A stretch of DNA of 63,963 nt, from contig JAAYDC010000026.1 of NCBI GenBank assembly GCA_012729455.1, positions 1 through 63,963 of the forward strand, in the 5' to 3' direction. A program made the translations under genes and the position numbers. The notes beneath the pieces are model-generated. The model saw nothing but the letters and a program-made list of their open reading frames with translations, had not been told where the DNA came from and made no database searches. Shown piece after piece: positions 7,115-16,496 of this stretch (position 1 is its first letter; each line of letters begins with the position of its first letter). Source of the stretch: Chloroflexota bacterium (lineage in GTDB: Bacteria; Chloroflexota; Anaerolineae; UBA1429).

Positions 7115-8758
7115 TCAGAATGGGTCGTCTTCGTGGAACGTAAGCACCGGATAGGCGCCTGGCGGGATGCCGCGCGCCGGATGCGGCTCGGGAGGCTCGT
7201 CGTTGCGGTAGCTGCGCCACTGGCTGGGTGCATCCGGGTCCGGCGCGCCGTGCGGGGTGAGGCGCGTGCGTACCTGGATCAGCACGGGCGTGTTGACAGA
7301 CGCCCCAGCAATGATCGCCTGGCCTTTGCTCAGGTTGGGCAGCTCGTCCAGCAGGTCGCGCCCCACCGAGCCGACACTTTCGGCGATGCGTGCCTGGTCG
7401 ACCGAGTTGACCACGCGCAGGATGCACTGTGTCATGCACTGCGAAAGCACGTCGCTATCCAGCTTGCCGGGGCGCTGGCTGATCAGCCCCACCCCCAGGC
7501 CAAACTTGCGCCCTTCGGAGAGGATCTGTTTGAGCACCGCAGAGGTGATGATGTCGTCGCTGGCAGGCGCATAGTTGTGCGCCTCTTCGATCAGCACAAA
7601 GACGGGGTAGGGCAGATAGTTCTCGGCCCCGCGCACCGTGCGGCCGCGCACCGTATCCATGCGCGCCTGGTTGAGGCGCCGCAGGATAGTGGCCACGATC
7701 ACGCGCTGCTCGCGCTCGGGGATCTCGTTGAGCTGCAGGATGGTGCACAACCCGGGGCGCACCAGCTCGCCCAGTTTGAGGTCCTGGTCGGCATCAAACA
7801 GCTTGTTTTCCGCAAGCGCTTCTACTCGCCAAAGCAACGCGCCGACGGTTGGGTCTGTAGTGGCCTCCGGGGTGTCATCGGCAGGCTTGGTGATCGCCTC
7901 GCGCAGGTGTTGAAAGGTCCAGCGCCCGCGGGCACGGGCACCGCTGCGCGAATCCTTGAAGGCGCGGTTGAGGTTATTGTGCATCTTTTCGGAGAGGTTG
8001 GGCATCAGATAGCGCAGGTCGCCGATTTCGAGCGACGACATGCGTACCTTGATATCCGCCGGCCTCAGGATCTGTACCTGGGGAGCGTAATCCGCGGCGG
8101 CAAACTGCGGCAGGCGCTGCAGGTCCTCGAGGGTGTCGTATTCGGCGTGCGGATCAATCACCAGCACCGCTGCACGGTTGTGCGGCATCATCAGCTCTTC
8201 GACTATCACCCCTGCCAGATAGCTCTTGCCGGCGCCGGTCGAGGCGATGATCGCCAGGTGGGTGCTGGTAAAGCCGCGCGCATCCAGCTGCAGCGGTACC
8301 CTTCCGCTCTCACGCGTCAGCAGCGACCCAATCTGCACCGCGCCGGTAGCCTCGGCGCTCAAGCGCGAGAGAAGGGCGGTGAGCTGTGCATCGGCCGCCA
8401 GATAGATGGGCGTGCCCGGCACGGGCAGGGCGTGCGGGTTCACAAAACCGAGCGCTTTGTCCAGATAACCCAGCAGGCTAACGCTCAGGCGATACAACCC
8501 GCTGGGGGGCGGATCAAGCCCCAGCAGGCCGGCCAGATGGTCGGGCGAGACGGCCGGGTCGGCCAGCAGGTTATCCGGCAGACTGCGCGCCAGTTCGCGC
8601 TTGCTGATGCGTCCCAGTACCATGCGCTCTTCGGCCTGATAGTAGACGAATTCGCCGTGCCTCAGGTGGTTGTGCGGGTCGCGCGCGATGAAGACATAGC
8701 TGTTGGCGGTTTCGCCCGGCCCCTGGGTGATGCCGACCGCTGCATGTAGCGCGCTCAC
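7115..8758 (-). CDS. herA: HerA-like hexameric DNA translocase/helicase
   Basis: 547 residues. The N-terminus (1-~60) reads as a HAS-barrel, followed by a RecA/FtsK-like ATPase: Walker A ASTGAGKSY at about residue 172-180, Walker B VLVIDPHAEYD at about 200, and a late FVLIEEAHNYAP motif typical of HerA. HerA forms a hexameric ring that stimulates the NurA nuclease and resects DNA ends together with Mre11-Rad50. Here it lies in one operon with exactly those partners: the HAS protein, nurA, sbcC and sbcD. ATGA overlap with the upstream gene indicates tight coupling. A DUF87-type ATPase of another role is possible, but the neighbourhood argues strongly for HerA. Confidence 0.9.
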   Translation of the reverse strand: MSALHAAVGITQGPGETANSYVFIARDPHNHLRHGEFVYYQAEERMVLGRISKRELARSLPDNLLADPAVSPDHLAGLLGLDPPPSGLYRLSVSLLGYLDKALGFVNPHALPVPGTPIYLAADAQLTALLSRLSAEATGAVQIGSLLTRESGRVPLQLDARGFTSTHLAIIASTGAGKSYLAGVIVEELMMPHNRAAVLVIDPHAEYDTLEDLQRLPQFAAADYAPQVQILRPADIKVRMSSLEIGDLRYLMPNLSEKMHNNLNRAFKDSRSGARARGRWTFQHLREAITKPADDTPEATTDPTVGALLWRVEALAENKLFDADQDLKLGELVRPGLCTILQLNEIPEREQRVIVATILRRLNQARMDTVRGRTVRGAENYLPYPVFVLIEEAHNYAPASDDIITSAVLKQILSEGRKFGLGVGLISQRPGKLDSDVLSQCMTQCILRVVNSVDQARIAESVGSVGRDLLDELPNLSKGQAIIAGASVNTPVLIQVRTRLTPHGAPDPDAPSQWRSYRNDEPPEPHPARGIPPGAYPVLTFHEDDPF

Positions 8759-9345
8759 AGGCGCGCCTCCAGCGGACGGATGCTGGTGCGCCAGGCAATA
8801 TCATCCGCCAGCAGCTGCAAGCTGGGGGCCTCATCGGGGTAGCGCTCTGCCAGCACAGCCAGCAGCCTCGTGAGCACCTGTAGCATCTGCGGCTGCGGAT
8901 TAGCCAGCAGCCCTGGAAGATAGGCGATGCGCAGTGAACCGCCCGCGGTATGAAAGGCATCGAACTCGGCCTCGCTGAGGGTGCTGACGACTGTGCCGAT
9001 GCTGGCTGCCAGGCTGGCGCAGCCCTGCTGGGCGCTGCCATCCTCGGCCAGGCTGCCGATGACCGTCAGCTCCACCAAAGTAGCGAGCTCGTCGAGGTAA
9101 TCAGGCGCAAAGACAGCCAGAGCGTCGGGCTGGGTGATGCGCGGCGAGCGGCTGCCGTAATCCGGGTTGTAGAGCTGCGTATCCGTGAGGATCGCCACCA
9201 GTGTGACGTCCTCCAGGCGCATGCCCACCAGCGTACCGAGGGCGTGGTCGGCCGGGCTGAATGCCTCAGCCGCTTCGCCGCGTCCCAGAATGCGGCAGGT
9301 GTAGAGGGTATGCGAGCGCGAACTGACGATCGTGCCGATCTGCAT
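8755..9345 (-). CDS. Small HAS-barrel-like protein of the HerA/NurA operon
   Basis: 196 residues. The first ~60 (MQIGTIVSSRSHTLYTCRIL onward) look like a small beta-barrel similar to the HerA N-terminal HAS-barrel; the remainder is helical with no motif I recognise. It sits between nurA (15-base gap) and herA (ATGA overlap), so a structural role in the HerA/NurA complex, such as clamp, adaptor or regulator, is reasonable inference. HerA itself already starts with a barrel, so this is a second one. No enzymatic residues are evident. Confidence 0.6.
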   Translation of the reverse strand: MQIGTIVSSRSHTLYTCRILGRGEAAEAFSPADHALGTLVGMRLEDVTLVAILTDTQLYNPDYGSRSPRITQPDALAVFAPDYLDELATLVELTVIGSLAEDGSAQQGCASLAASIGTVVSTLSEAEFDAFHTAGGSLRIAYLPGLLANPQPQMLQVLTRLLAVLAERYPDEAPSLQLLADDIAWRTSIRPLEARL

Positions 9346-9360
9346 GCGGGTTCCGTTCCT

Positions 9361-10545
9361 TTATTGTCGACGTTGTTTGGCAGCAGCCTTGGCGGCTAAC
9401 TGCAGCTCAAAGCCCTGCTCATGGAGTAAACGATCAAGCAGCCGCCAGAGGCGCAGGGCATCTGGCTGGGAAAGCACCGCCTGGGAATGCGCCGAGCTGA
9501 GCGCATAGGGGTAACCGCTCCCGACGATGCATTCGGCGCGCACGACGTCGGCCACCTCATCCGCCAAGCCGGCTGTCTGTACCCAGGCGGGCAACTCGAT
9601 ACGCGCAGGAGGATTATCGCTGGAGGTCTTTAAATACGCAAAATGGAGCTCGCGATAATAGTCGATCCCATCCGGCGGGTTTTGCGAGAGGCGGTCGTCG
9701 CGCGCTACGACCCACAAGTCACTGCGCATTCCCCATTCAAGCACACGATCCAGCAGTGCCGCATCGGGTACCTCAATCATGCCGGCGGACGTGTCCAGCA
9801 GGGAGAGCATGCGCGTCAGATCGCGGGCATAAGAGCGGTCGATAAACCCCACCAGGGGGACGCGTGTCTCCTTCGAACATGCAAGCATGGCCTGCACCGC
9901 TTGTACATAGCATGTGCGCAGGGTCGGGTGCAGCATGCCGGCGAATGAAAGCGTCAGTGAGCCATCCACCAGGACGAGGGCCATCCTGGACGTGCACGCC
10001 AGTTGCTGCATGACCTGACAGGCGCTGCGGCATTCGAGTTCATAGCGTGCCTGGTTGACGAGTGCCTCAGAGGCGCTCTCGGGATCATTGCCGTCCAGTC
10101 CGAGGTCGTCGGGGGTGAGCAGTTCAAGCCAACGCGGCGTCTCATAACTGCCGTCAGCCGTATGGCGGTTGATATAGGCAGCGGCCTGCACCACCCCCAG
10201 CGGCAGGGCGATGTCGCGACTGGGCATGATCTGTGAGCCATCGATGGCGGCCACGCTGCGCCCGGCAAGCATCTCCTGAGCCCAAGCAAGTGCGGCGGGC
10301 CGGTTGTGCCAAGGAGCGTCAAACGGGCGTGCCAGTGGCTGGCCGGGGAGCCGTTCCGGGGTGGGCAGCGCTCCGGGGCGCGCATGAGCCGCAAGGCGCG
10401 CACGAATGGTTTCGGCATCCAGCTCAGCCAGTTCTGCCAGGGCATCAGCGCCGGCAACGGCGCTTGCCCTGAAGCGCTGCATCCAGGCGAGCAGCTCTGG
10501 GCTGCGTTCGTTCAGGGCGTTGAGCAGGAGTTCGGAATCCAGCAT
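9361..10545 (-). CDS. nurA: NurA-like 5'-3' DNA nuclease
   Basis: 394 residues. The NurA core is recognisable from the metal-binding AAIDGSQIMPSR (about residue 100), a second acidic strand LVLVDGSLTLSF (about 195), DRSYARDL, and the C-terminal YPYALSSAHSQAVLS segment that contributes the conserved His. NurA is a manganese-dependent single- and double-strand DNA exonuclease with an endonuclease activity, RNase H-like fold, acting as a dimer on the HerA hexamer. Its stop is 15 bases before the HAS protein and its start shares one base with the sbcC stop (TGATG). Confidence 0.85.
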   Translation of the reverse strand: MLDSELLLNALNERSPELLAWMQRFRASAVAGADALAELAELDAETIRARLAAHARPGALPTPERLPGQPLARPFDAPWHNRPAALAWAQEMLAGRSVAAIDGSQIMPSRDIALPLGVVQAAAYINRHTADGSYETPRWLELLTPDDLGLDGNDPESASEALVNQARYELECRSACQVMQQLACTSRMALVLVDGSLTLSFAGMLHPTLRTCYVQAVQAMLACSKETRVPLVGFIDRSYARDLTRMLSLLDTSAGMIEVPDAALLDRVLEWGMRSDLWVVARDDRLSQNPPDGIDYYRELHFAYLKTSSDNPPARIELPAWVQTAGLADEVADVVRAECIVGSGYPYALSSAHSQAVLSQPDALRLWRLLDRLLHEQGFELQLAAKAAAKQRRQ

Positions 10546-13262
10546 CAGGCTTGCTCAACAGGGCGCGAGCCGCGCTCGTCGCGGATAATGTGCACGCGGT
10601 GGTGGGCATAGCGTTCAAAGGTGTCGTCGTGGCTGACAACCAGAATCTGCCCAAAGCCGCGGATCAGGGCCAGCCGCTCGGAAAGGTTTTCGCGGCGCTC
10701 GGCATCCAGATGGGCGGTCGGCTCGTCAAAGATCGCCAAGTCGATGCCCGAGGCGTTGCGCAAGAGTGCCAGGCGCAGGGCGAGCGCGGCAGCCATCTGC
10801 TCGCCGCCCGAAAGCTGCGGATAGGCGCGCGTTTCACCGCGCACCGACAGGCTCAGGCTATAGTCGGAATCCCACATCAGCTTGCCCGAGGTATCCGCCA
10901 TGATCTCGCGGTAGATTGCACTGGCTTCGTAAGCGATGCGCTCGGTCAGCCGCCGGGTGATCTGCGGACCGGCCTCCTTAAGCCAGCCGCGGATGCGCTC
11001 GCCACTCATGCGCGCCAGGTCGCTGCGTGCGATCTGCGCTTGCGCCTCGGCCAGCTTGTCGCGCGCGGTGACCAGCTCGCTCAGGCGCTTTTGGGCGATG
11101 CTAGCCTGAGCGTTGTGCAGCTCCAGTTGCGCCCGGGAGGCGGCCAACTCACTGGCGTACTGGGTCTGCTGGCGGCGCAGCTCGGCGTGGGCAGGAGCAT
11201 CATAAGCGGTTTGCCTGCCGGCAGCCTCGATTTGGGCACACTCGAGCTCTTTACTACGGTCGGCCGCTTCAGCCAGCTGGGTACGCGCTCTGGCTGCGCG
11301 CTCGTTATACTCACCGGCTACCTGGATATTGGCCAGATAGCGCTCGTGGTCAGGCTGGTTGGCGCGCAGTTCGCGCTGGTTGGTATCCAGCTGGTCTTCG
11401 AGCCCGGCATAGGCTGCCAGCTCGCTCTGCAGCTGGGTCTCCTCGGCGTCCAGCGCCTCCAGGCTAACCCGTACAGCCGCCAGTTCGCTGGCTACCTGCG
11501 GATGGCGCTCGGCAGCGCGTTGCAAGGTAGCTGCCCTGGTGCGCGGGTTGCCCAAAGCCTCGAGCTGCCGGCAGGTTGCATCGCGCAGTGCCGGCGCATC
11601 GCCAAGCGCTTGCAGGGCGGTACGCGCTTTCTCGACTTGTGCATGCGCATTGGCCTCGCCCTTAGTGGCTGCCTCGACGGCATCAGCGGCAGGCAGTTTA
11701 CGCAAGCTGGCATAGAGCTTGTCGATCTCGCGCTGCCCGCTTTGCACCGCGCCGCGCACGTCGGTAGCATGGGCGCTCGCTTTGGCGAGCTCCTGCTGCA
11801 GTTGCTCGAGTTGCACGGTGTTGAGCTCCAGTAGCTCATGACGATGCTCGGGCGTCAGCTCAGCCATACACACCGGACAGGTGGCGAGGTCACTTTGGCA
11901 CAGCTGCTGGTTAGCGTGCTCAATGCGTTCTATCTCGGTTTTAGCTCTGGCCATGGCGTCCAGGGTGGCGCGTTCGTCGCTGCGTGCAGCCTCGAGGGCA
12001 TCGCTGCGGAGCTTGAGGCTAGCCTCCAGGCTGAGGGACTCTTTATGGCTTGAACGGGTGCGCTCAAGCTCTTGCCGGGCACGCTCAAGCCCGCGCTGGG
12101 CGTCGGCCAGTGCGCGTTGGGCTTGCTCAAAATGGCTGACGGCACTGTTTTGCTGTGCCAGATGCAGCTCCAGACGCGACTGTTCGGCAACCTCTGGTTC
12201 AAGGGCACGATATTCGGCTTCGGCTCGCGCGGTGGATTGCTGTTCGCGTTCAAGCTGAGAGACCTGGCCGCTCAGTTCGGCGCGCTGGCTCGCCAGTTTG
12301 GCGGCCGACTGGGTGAGCTTGTCGCGTGCCACGCGTGCATTTTGCAGCTCACGGCCAGCTTCTTCGGCGCGCTGATAAGCCAGATGCCCCGGCTCGCTGG
12401 CTACACAGGTACTGCGGGCGCGCTCAGCGGATTGCGCGGCTTCGGCAGCGGTCTCGGCGCGCTGCTGGGCCAGGTCGTGTGTGCGTCGGGCGATCGTGAC
12501 GGCCTGGTTGGCACGTTCCAGCGCCTCGGAGGCTAGTTCATAGCCATGTATGCGCTGTTCTAGCTCCACAAGAGCCCCGGAGAGCTCATCCGTCCGCGCC
12601 GCCGCCTGTGCTGCGGCTGCCTGATGCGCAGCCAGGTCGGCCTCCAATCGGGGCTGCTCTTCCAGTTGGCCCTCAAGCCTTGCGGCGATGCTGCGTTCAT
12701 TCGCCAGGCGCTGCTCGATATGGCGCACCGTTTCGCGCAGTTTGTCGGCACTTACCGCATAGTCGCTCACCTGCAGAAGCGGGCCAAAGAGGCTGCGGCG
12801 CTCTGCCGGGCGTGCCAGAAAGGGCGCCGTCATGGTGCCCTGCGGTACCCCGATGGTGTTTTCAAAGAGCGATGCCAGGTCTGCGCCGGAATCCAGGCGC
12901 AGGTGGCGCCGCATCCAGCCCTGTACGCCGGAGACACCCTCCGCCACCACCTCGTTAAGTTCGCAATCGCGCACGCGATACTGGGTGGTGGTGCTTGCGG
13001 TAAAACGCCGTTCGGCCTCGTATTGGCGTTCATCCAGTGCCGAGATAAAGCGCACCAGGGCGCGCCCGGATTTACTGCCCTCGCGCAACAGGCTTCCGGC
13101 GGTACCACTGGTATGGTTAAAGAGCACAAAACCAATCGCCTCGAGGATTGAGCTCTTGCCAGCACCGTTGCGCCCCAAGATGGCGTTGACCCCTGGCGCA
13201 AACATGATCTCGGCATCAACATAGCTCTTGAAATCCTGTAGCCTGACCGAGTGGATCAGCAT
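10545..13262 (-). CDS. sbcC: SbcC/Rad50 SMC-like ATPase
   Basis: 905 residues. N-terminal Walker A GRNGAGKSSILEA (about residue 34), two long Ala/Gln/Glu/Arg-rich coiled-coil arms, and between them the zinc hook CPVC near residue 461. The C-terminal half has the ABC signature LSGGEQMAAALALR (about 816) and Walker B LAIFDEPTAHLD (about 839). It tethers and processes DNA ends with SbcD/Mre11, overlapping sbcD by 7 bases. The length is near that of archaeal Rad50 (~880-900), shorter than E. coli SbcC (1048). Together with herA and nurA it completes an archaeal-type end-resection set. Confidence 0.93.
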   Translation of the reverse strand: MLIHSVRLQDFKSYVDAEIMFAPGVNAILGRNGAGKSSILEAIGFVLFNHTSGTAGSLLREGSKSGRALVRFISALDERQYEAERRFTASTTTQYRVRDCELNEVVAEGVSGVQGWMRRHLRLDSGADLASLFENTIGVPQGTMTAPFLARPAERRSLFGPLLQVSDYAVSADKLRETVRHIEQRLANERSIAARLEGQLEEQPRLEADLAAHQAAAAQAAARTDELSGALVELEQRIHGYELASEALERANQAVTIARRTHDLAQQRAETAAEAAQSAERARSTCVASEPGHLAYQRAEEAGRELQNARVARDKLTQSAAKLASQRAELSGQVSQLEREQQSTARAEAEYRALEPEVAEQSRLELHLAQQNSAVSHFEQAQRALADAQRGLERARQELERTRSSHKESLSLEASLKLRSDALEAARSDERATLDAMARAKTEIERIEHANQQLCQSDLATCPVCMAELTPEHRHELLELNTVQLEQLQQELAKASAHATDVRGAVQSGQREIDKLYASLRKLPAADAVEAATKGEANAHAQVEKARTALQALGDAPALRDATCRQLEALGNPRTRAATLQRAAERHPQVASELAAVRVSLEALDAEETQLQSELAAYAGLEDQLDTNQRELRANQPDHERYLANIQVAGEYNERAARARTQLAEAADRSKELECAQIEAAGRQTAYDAPAHAELRRQQTQYASELAASRAQLELHNAQASIAQKRLSELVTARDKLAEAQAQIARSDLARMSGERIRGWLKEAGPQITRRLTERIAYEASAIYREIMADTSGKLMWDSDYSLSLSVRGETRAYPQLSGGEQMAAALALRLALLRNASGIDLAIFDEPTAHLDAERRENLSERLALIRGFGQILVVSHDDTFERYAHHRVHIIRDERGSRPVEQA

Positions 13263-14542
13263 GCGTCCGCCTCCGCGGGGTGGGCGGCCAAAAAGGCTTC
13301 CAGCTCATCCACGATCTCGGCTGACGGGCGGCCCGCCAGGGCCCTCTCCTTCATACGCGCCGCCAGAGCAGCCCAGGCATCCGCCTCCTCGACCAGCTGC
13401 ACGTCGCGGCTGATCAGCTCGGTCAGTACATGCCGTTCAAGTTCGCTGCGTGTCAGGTCGTCGGGCAGGGCAACTTCGCCGGCCTCGGCCGAGGCGCGAT
13501 TGGTGATGCGCACCACCAGGGCGCGAAAGCGCTCGCGGATGTGGCTTTGCAGTTCGGCCTCATCCACCTGGGATGGGTCGAACTGCAGCACGCCCGTCAG
13601 CGTCACCTCTACGACCGGAGGGCGCTGCCTGTTATCGAGGCGCTCGGCCAGCAGCTGGGCATCGATCGCATCGAGCAGCTCCTGCGCTGAATAGATCGTA
13701 TCCATGCGCACCAGCACGCGCACATAAGGCCGGCGCGGCACAACCACCTGCTCGACTCGCTGCACTGGCGGTTCGCCCGGCTCTACAGAAACCTGCAGCA
13801 GGCCGCGCTGGGGCCAGGCGGTTTCGTCCGAGCTGACCGTCTCGAGCGAGCCGGGATTGTAGAGCCAGTCATCCTGGATAAAGGGCTTGTGAAAGTGCCC
13901 CAGGGCGACATAATCCGTCAGCTCGCGGAAAGGGTTGAGCGCGCTACGGGTGATGCTGAGGGCATGCGCATCCATCATGCCCTCCAGGCCGGTGTGCAGC
14001 ATCAGGATAGTATAGGGCGCATGCGGCAGGGAGCGCAGATCGCGCAGATAGATCTCGAGCATGCGCGCCGTGCTGGCGCCATAGTAGCGCATCCCCACCA
14101 CCCTGGCGCCGCAGTGCAGGTCGATATAAGTGCCGCGGCGGATAGCGCCATCCCACGGCAGCACGACTTTAAAGCCATCTGCACCGGTCTGCGCATCCAG
14201 CAGGATCAGGCTGCCGTGAGCTGAAAGGTAATCCAGCCAGCTCATCTCGTCGGCATAGGTGGGGTTGTCGTGGTTGCCGATCACCGCCAGCAGGGGGATG
14301 CCAGCCGCGCTCAGCGGCTTGAGCAGCTCTGTCACCTGATGCAGCAGCTGCGGACTGATGTTGTGCTTGTGAAACAGGTCGCCGGCTACCAGCACAAAGT
14401 CGACGCGCTGGTTGATGGCGCGCTCTACGGCAAAGTGCAGCATCAGCGCCATATCGTTGGCGCGTTGTTCGCTGCCAAACTGCTGGTAGCCGAGATGCAG
14501 ATCAGCCAAGTGTAGAAAGCGAAAGGCCTTGAGGGGTGGCAT
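13256..14542 (-). CDS. sbcD: SbcD/Mre11 DNA exonuclease
   Basis: 428 residues. Metallophosphoesterase motifs are in order: HLADLHLGY (residue ~10), LVAGDLFHKH (~50), GNHDNP (~92), HTGLEG (~185) and GHFHKP (~215). These coordinate two manganese ions for 3'-5' exonuclease and endonuclease action at DNA ends. The C-terminal ~170 residues form the capping and Rad50-binding region. ATG 14542 leaves a 14-base gap after the upstream membrane regulator; the downstream overlap with sbcC is standard. Confidence 0.93.
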   Translation of the reverse strand: MPPLKAFRFLHLADLHLGYQQFGSEQRANDMALMLHFAVERAINQRVDFVLVAGDLFHKHNISPQLLHQVTELLKPLSAAGIPLLAVIGNHDNPTYADEMSWLDYLSAHGSLILLDAQTGADGFKVVLPWDGAIRRGTYIDLHCGARVVGMRYYGASTARMLEIYLRDLRSLPHAPYTILMLHTGLEGMMDAHALSITRSALNPFRELTDYVALGHFHKPFIQDDWLYNPGSLETVSSDETAWPQRGLLQVSVEPGEPPVQRVEQVVVPRRPYVRVLVRMDTIYSAQELLDAIDAQLLAERLDNRQRPPVVEVTLTGVLQFDPSQVDEAELQSHIRERFRALVVRITNRASAEAGEVALPDDLTRSELERHVLTELISRDVQLVEEADAWAALAARMKERALAGRPSAEIVDELEAFLAAHPAEADAC

Positions 14543-14556
14543 GTGGTTCGTCCGTA

Positions 14557-16479
14557 TCAGTCTCTATGCTCGCCTTCGAGGGCGTTGCGTTCCATCTGCA
14601 GCAGCGTCTCGGCTACCTGGTCAATGGCAATGCGCTGCTTGCGGTAAAAGTCGCTCTCGCTCATCGCCAGGCGCTGCGCTATGTGGCGGATGCGCTGACC
14701 CTGGATAAAGCGCAGTTCGAGGATGTTGTAGAGCATCCACTCGTTCGAGGTCATGCTGCGCTGGCCATCCGGGCGCAGGCGTTCGATCGCTTCCTGCAGG
14801 ATAGCGCGGATTGCCCGGGTGGGAATGTTACCGAACTCGCTCAGGCGTGCGCGCACGATCTCCATGCTCGAAAGCGGGCTGTGCGAAAGTTTTGGGCCGC
14901 CCCACAGCTGCACCAGGGCATCCTTGACGCTTTGGCCAAAGCCGGCATCGACGGTGCTGCTTGTCAGGACTTGACCATCGGAGCTGCTGTAAGCCGTGAT
15001 CGAACGCCAACCCTGCACTAGGTTGAGCTCTGCCTCCAGGCTGCGCAGCACGCCAAAGATCTGTTCCTGCAGGGCTTTATCCTCCAACGCCAGCTCGGTG
15101 CGGCGCACCAGCGAATAGGCGCTATCCAGCTGTTCGGGCTCAAAGTGGGCCTGCGGTCCGTCGGCACGGATCGCCAGCAGCCCCAGCTCGACGCGGCTCT
15201 CGCTGGACTGCAGCGGTAGCACCCAATAGCCATCCGCAGCGCGAAAATCGCTGTTTTCTACCAGCCCCTCGGGACGGCTGGAACACAGCTCGTTCACCAG
15301 GTGGGGCAGGTCGAGACGATCCAGGAACTGGGCGGCATGGGAGCGCTGTCCGCTATAAACACGCAGCTGCAGCTCGCTATCAGTGATGGTGGCGATAAAG
15401 CCATCCGGCACGCGCAACAGGTCGCACAGCGAGATCAACGAGTTTTCTAAAAGCTGCGAAAGGTCTGTGCTGGTAAGCAGCCGGCGTTCCATGGTCTGGA
15501 TCAACTCAATCTCATTCCGGTCGCGGTAATAGATCAGCCGGTCAAAGGCTGGCTTGAACAGGTTGGCCAACAGCTGAAAGGACACAATGGCAGCTGCCAC
15601 TGCCACGATCAGCACCATCTCGCGCGGCAGCCCCAGGATGATGTCGACGCGCGGCACCACCAGCATGATCACGATCACAAGAATCGCCACCACCGGCCCG
15701 CGCAGCAGAAAGTGCAACATGTCGTGCTTGATGACGCGGTCGGGCGAGAGTACCCCCTGATACGCCACAATGTAGCCGATCAGCACCGTTACCGCGGCAG
15801 TGCCGAGGTTGCCCAGGAGCGCCAGGAATTCAATGCTCGTGGCACTAAATGAATGCGCTGTGGTCGGGAACAAGAGATACGGAAAGACCCCCAGGCTGGG
15901 CACAGCAAAGGCCAGTAACAGGTACGACATGCGCCGGCGCGAGGTGGTGGTGACACAGCGCATGCGTGCATAAGCAATGTGCAACCAGGCCATCACCAGC
16001 ACTGAGATGTAATAGAGCGCAAAGAGCACGAAATAGCGCCCCGCTACCAGGTGGTAGAATCCGTTGGTTTGGGTCGCCCCGTTCACCAGCCAGTCTGTCG
16101 TCAGCGTTACCAGTATCGTAAGAGTACCGATAGCATAGCCCAGCCATACCAGGGCGTGCCGCCAGCGCTGGGTATCGCCGGTGGTGCGCAGCACCGCCAC
16201 GCCAAAGTGCATATAGGCGGCTGGGATAAAGCTGATCCCTATCCACTGAAAGCGCAGCCAAGTATAGGCGCTCTCTACTGAAGAGACCTCCGCCAGGCTG
16301 ACATCTGCTAGATAGATCATGCTGACAAAGGTGATCAGTGCGCAGTAGGCGCGCGCGACCGGACTGGAAGGGTTGTGCGCGGCGATATAAATGAGTAATG
16401 AAAAGCCAATGATGACGTTGGCCGAGGAGAGGATCAGGTTGCCAAAGCTAAGCACCATCGGGAGCGTGATTGTCTGCAT
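14557..16479 (-). CDS. Membrane-integrated regulator: 7TM sensor, GAF-like domain, C-terminal HTH
   Basis: 640 residues. The first ~250 form about seven hydrophobic helices like the N-terminal 7TM sensor of some histidine kinases, followed by two further membrane segments (GPVVAILVIVIMLVVPRVDI and MVLIVAVAAAIVSFQLLANL). A GAF-like region spans roughly 330-470. There is no kinase or cyclase catalytic domain. The C-terminal ~75 residues contain a helix-turn-helix-like stretch, RIRHIAQRLAMSESDFYRKQ, so the protein may be a membrane-tethered DNA-binding one-component regulator. It lies between cdsA (17-base gap) and sbcD (14-base gap) in the same orientation. Ligand and targets are unknown. The HTH call is by eye. 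Confidence 0.65.
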   Translation of the reverse strand: MQTITLPMVLSFGNLILSSANVIIGFSLLIYIAAHNPSSPVARAYCALITFVSMIYLADVSLAEVSSVESAYTWLRFQWIGISFIPAAYMHFGVAVLRTTGDTQRWRHALVWLGYAIGTLTILVTLTTDWLVNGATQTNGFYHLVAGRYFVLFALYYISVLVMAWLHIAYARMRCVTTTSRRRMSYLLLAFAVPSLGVFPYLLFPTTAHSFSATSIEFLALLGNLGTAAVTVLIGYIVAYQGVLSPDRVIKHDMLHFLLRGPVVAILVIVIMLVVPRVDIILGLPREMVLIVAVAAAIVSFQLLANLFKPAFDRLIYYRDRNEIELIQTMERRLLTSTDLSQLLENSLISLCDLLRVPDGFIATITDSELQLRVYSGQRSHAAQFLDRLDLPHLVNELCSSRPEGLVENSDFRAADGYWVLPLQSSESRVELGLLAIRADGPQAHFEPEQLDSAYSLVRRTELALEDKALQEQIFGVLRSLEAELNLVQGWRSITAYSSSDGQVLTSSTVDAGFGQSVKDALVQLWGGPKLSHSPLSSMEIVRARLSEFGNIPTRAIRAILQEAIERLRPDGQRSMTSNEWMLYNILELRFIQGQRIRHIAQRLAMSESDFYRKQRIAIDQVAETLLQMERNALEGEHRD

Positions 16480-16496
16480 AGCTCTATTGTATGCGT

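Noticed and set aside
7079-8749. Long rightward open frame (556 codons) opposite herA
   Set aside because: Antisense shadow of a well-supported gene in GC-rich DNA; composition (His/Gln/Arg-rich) is not protein-like.
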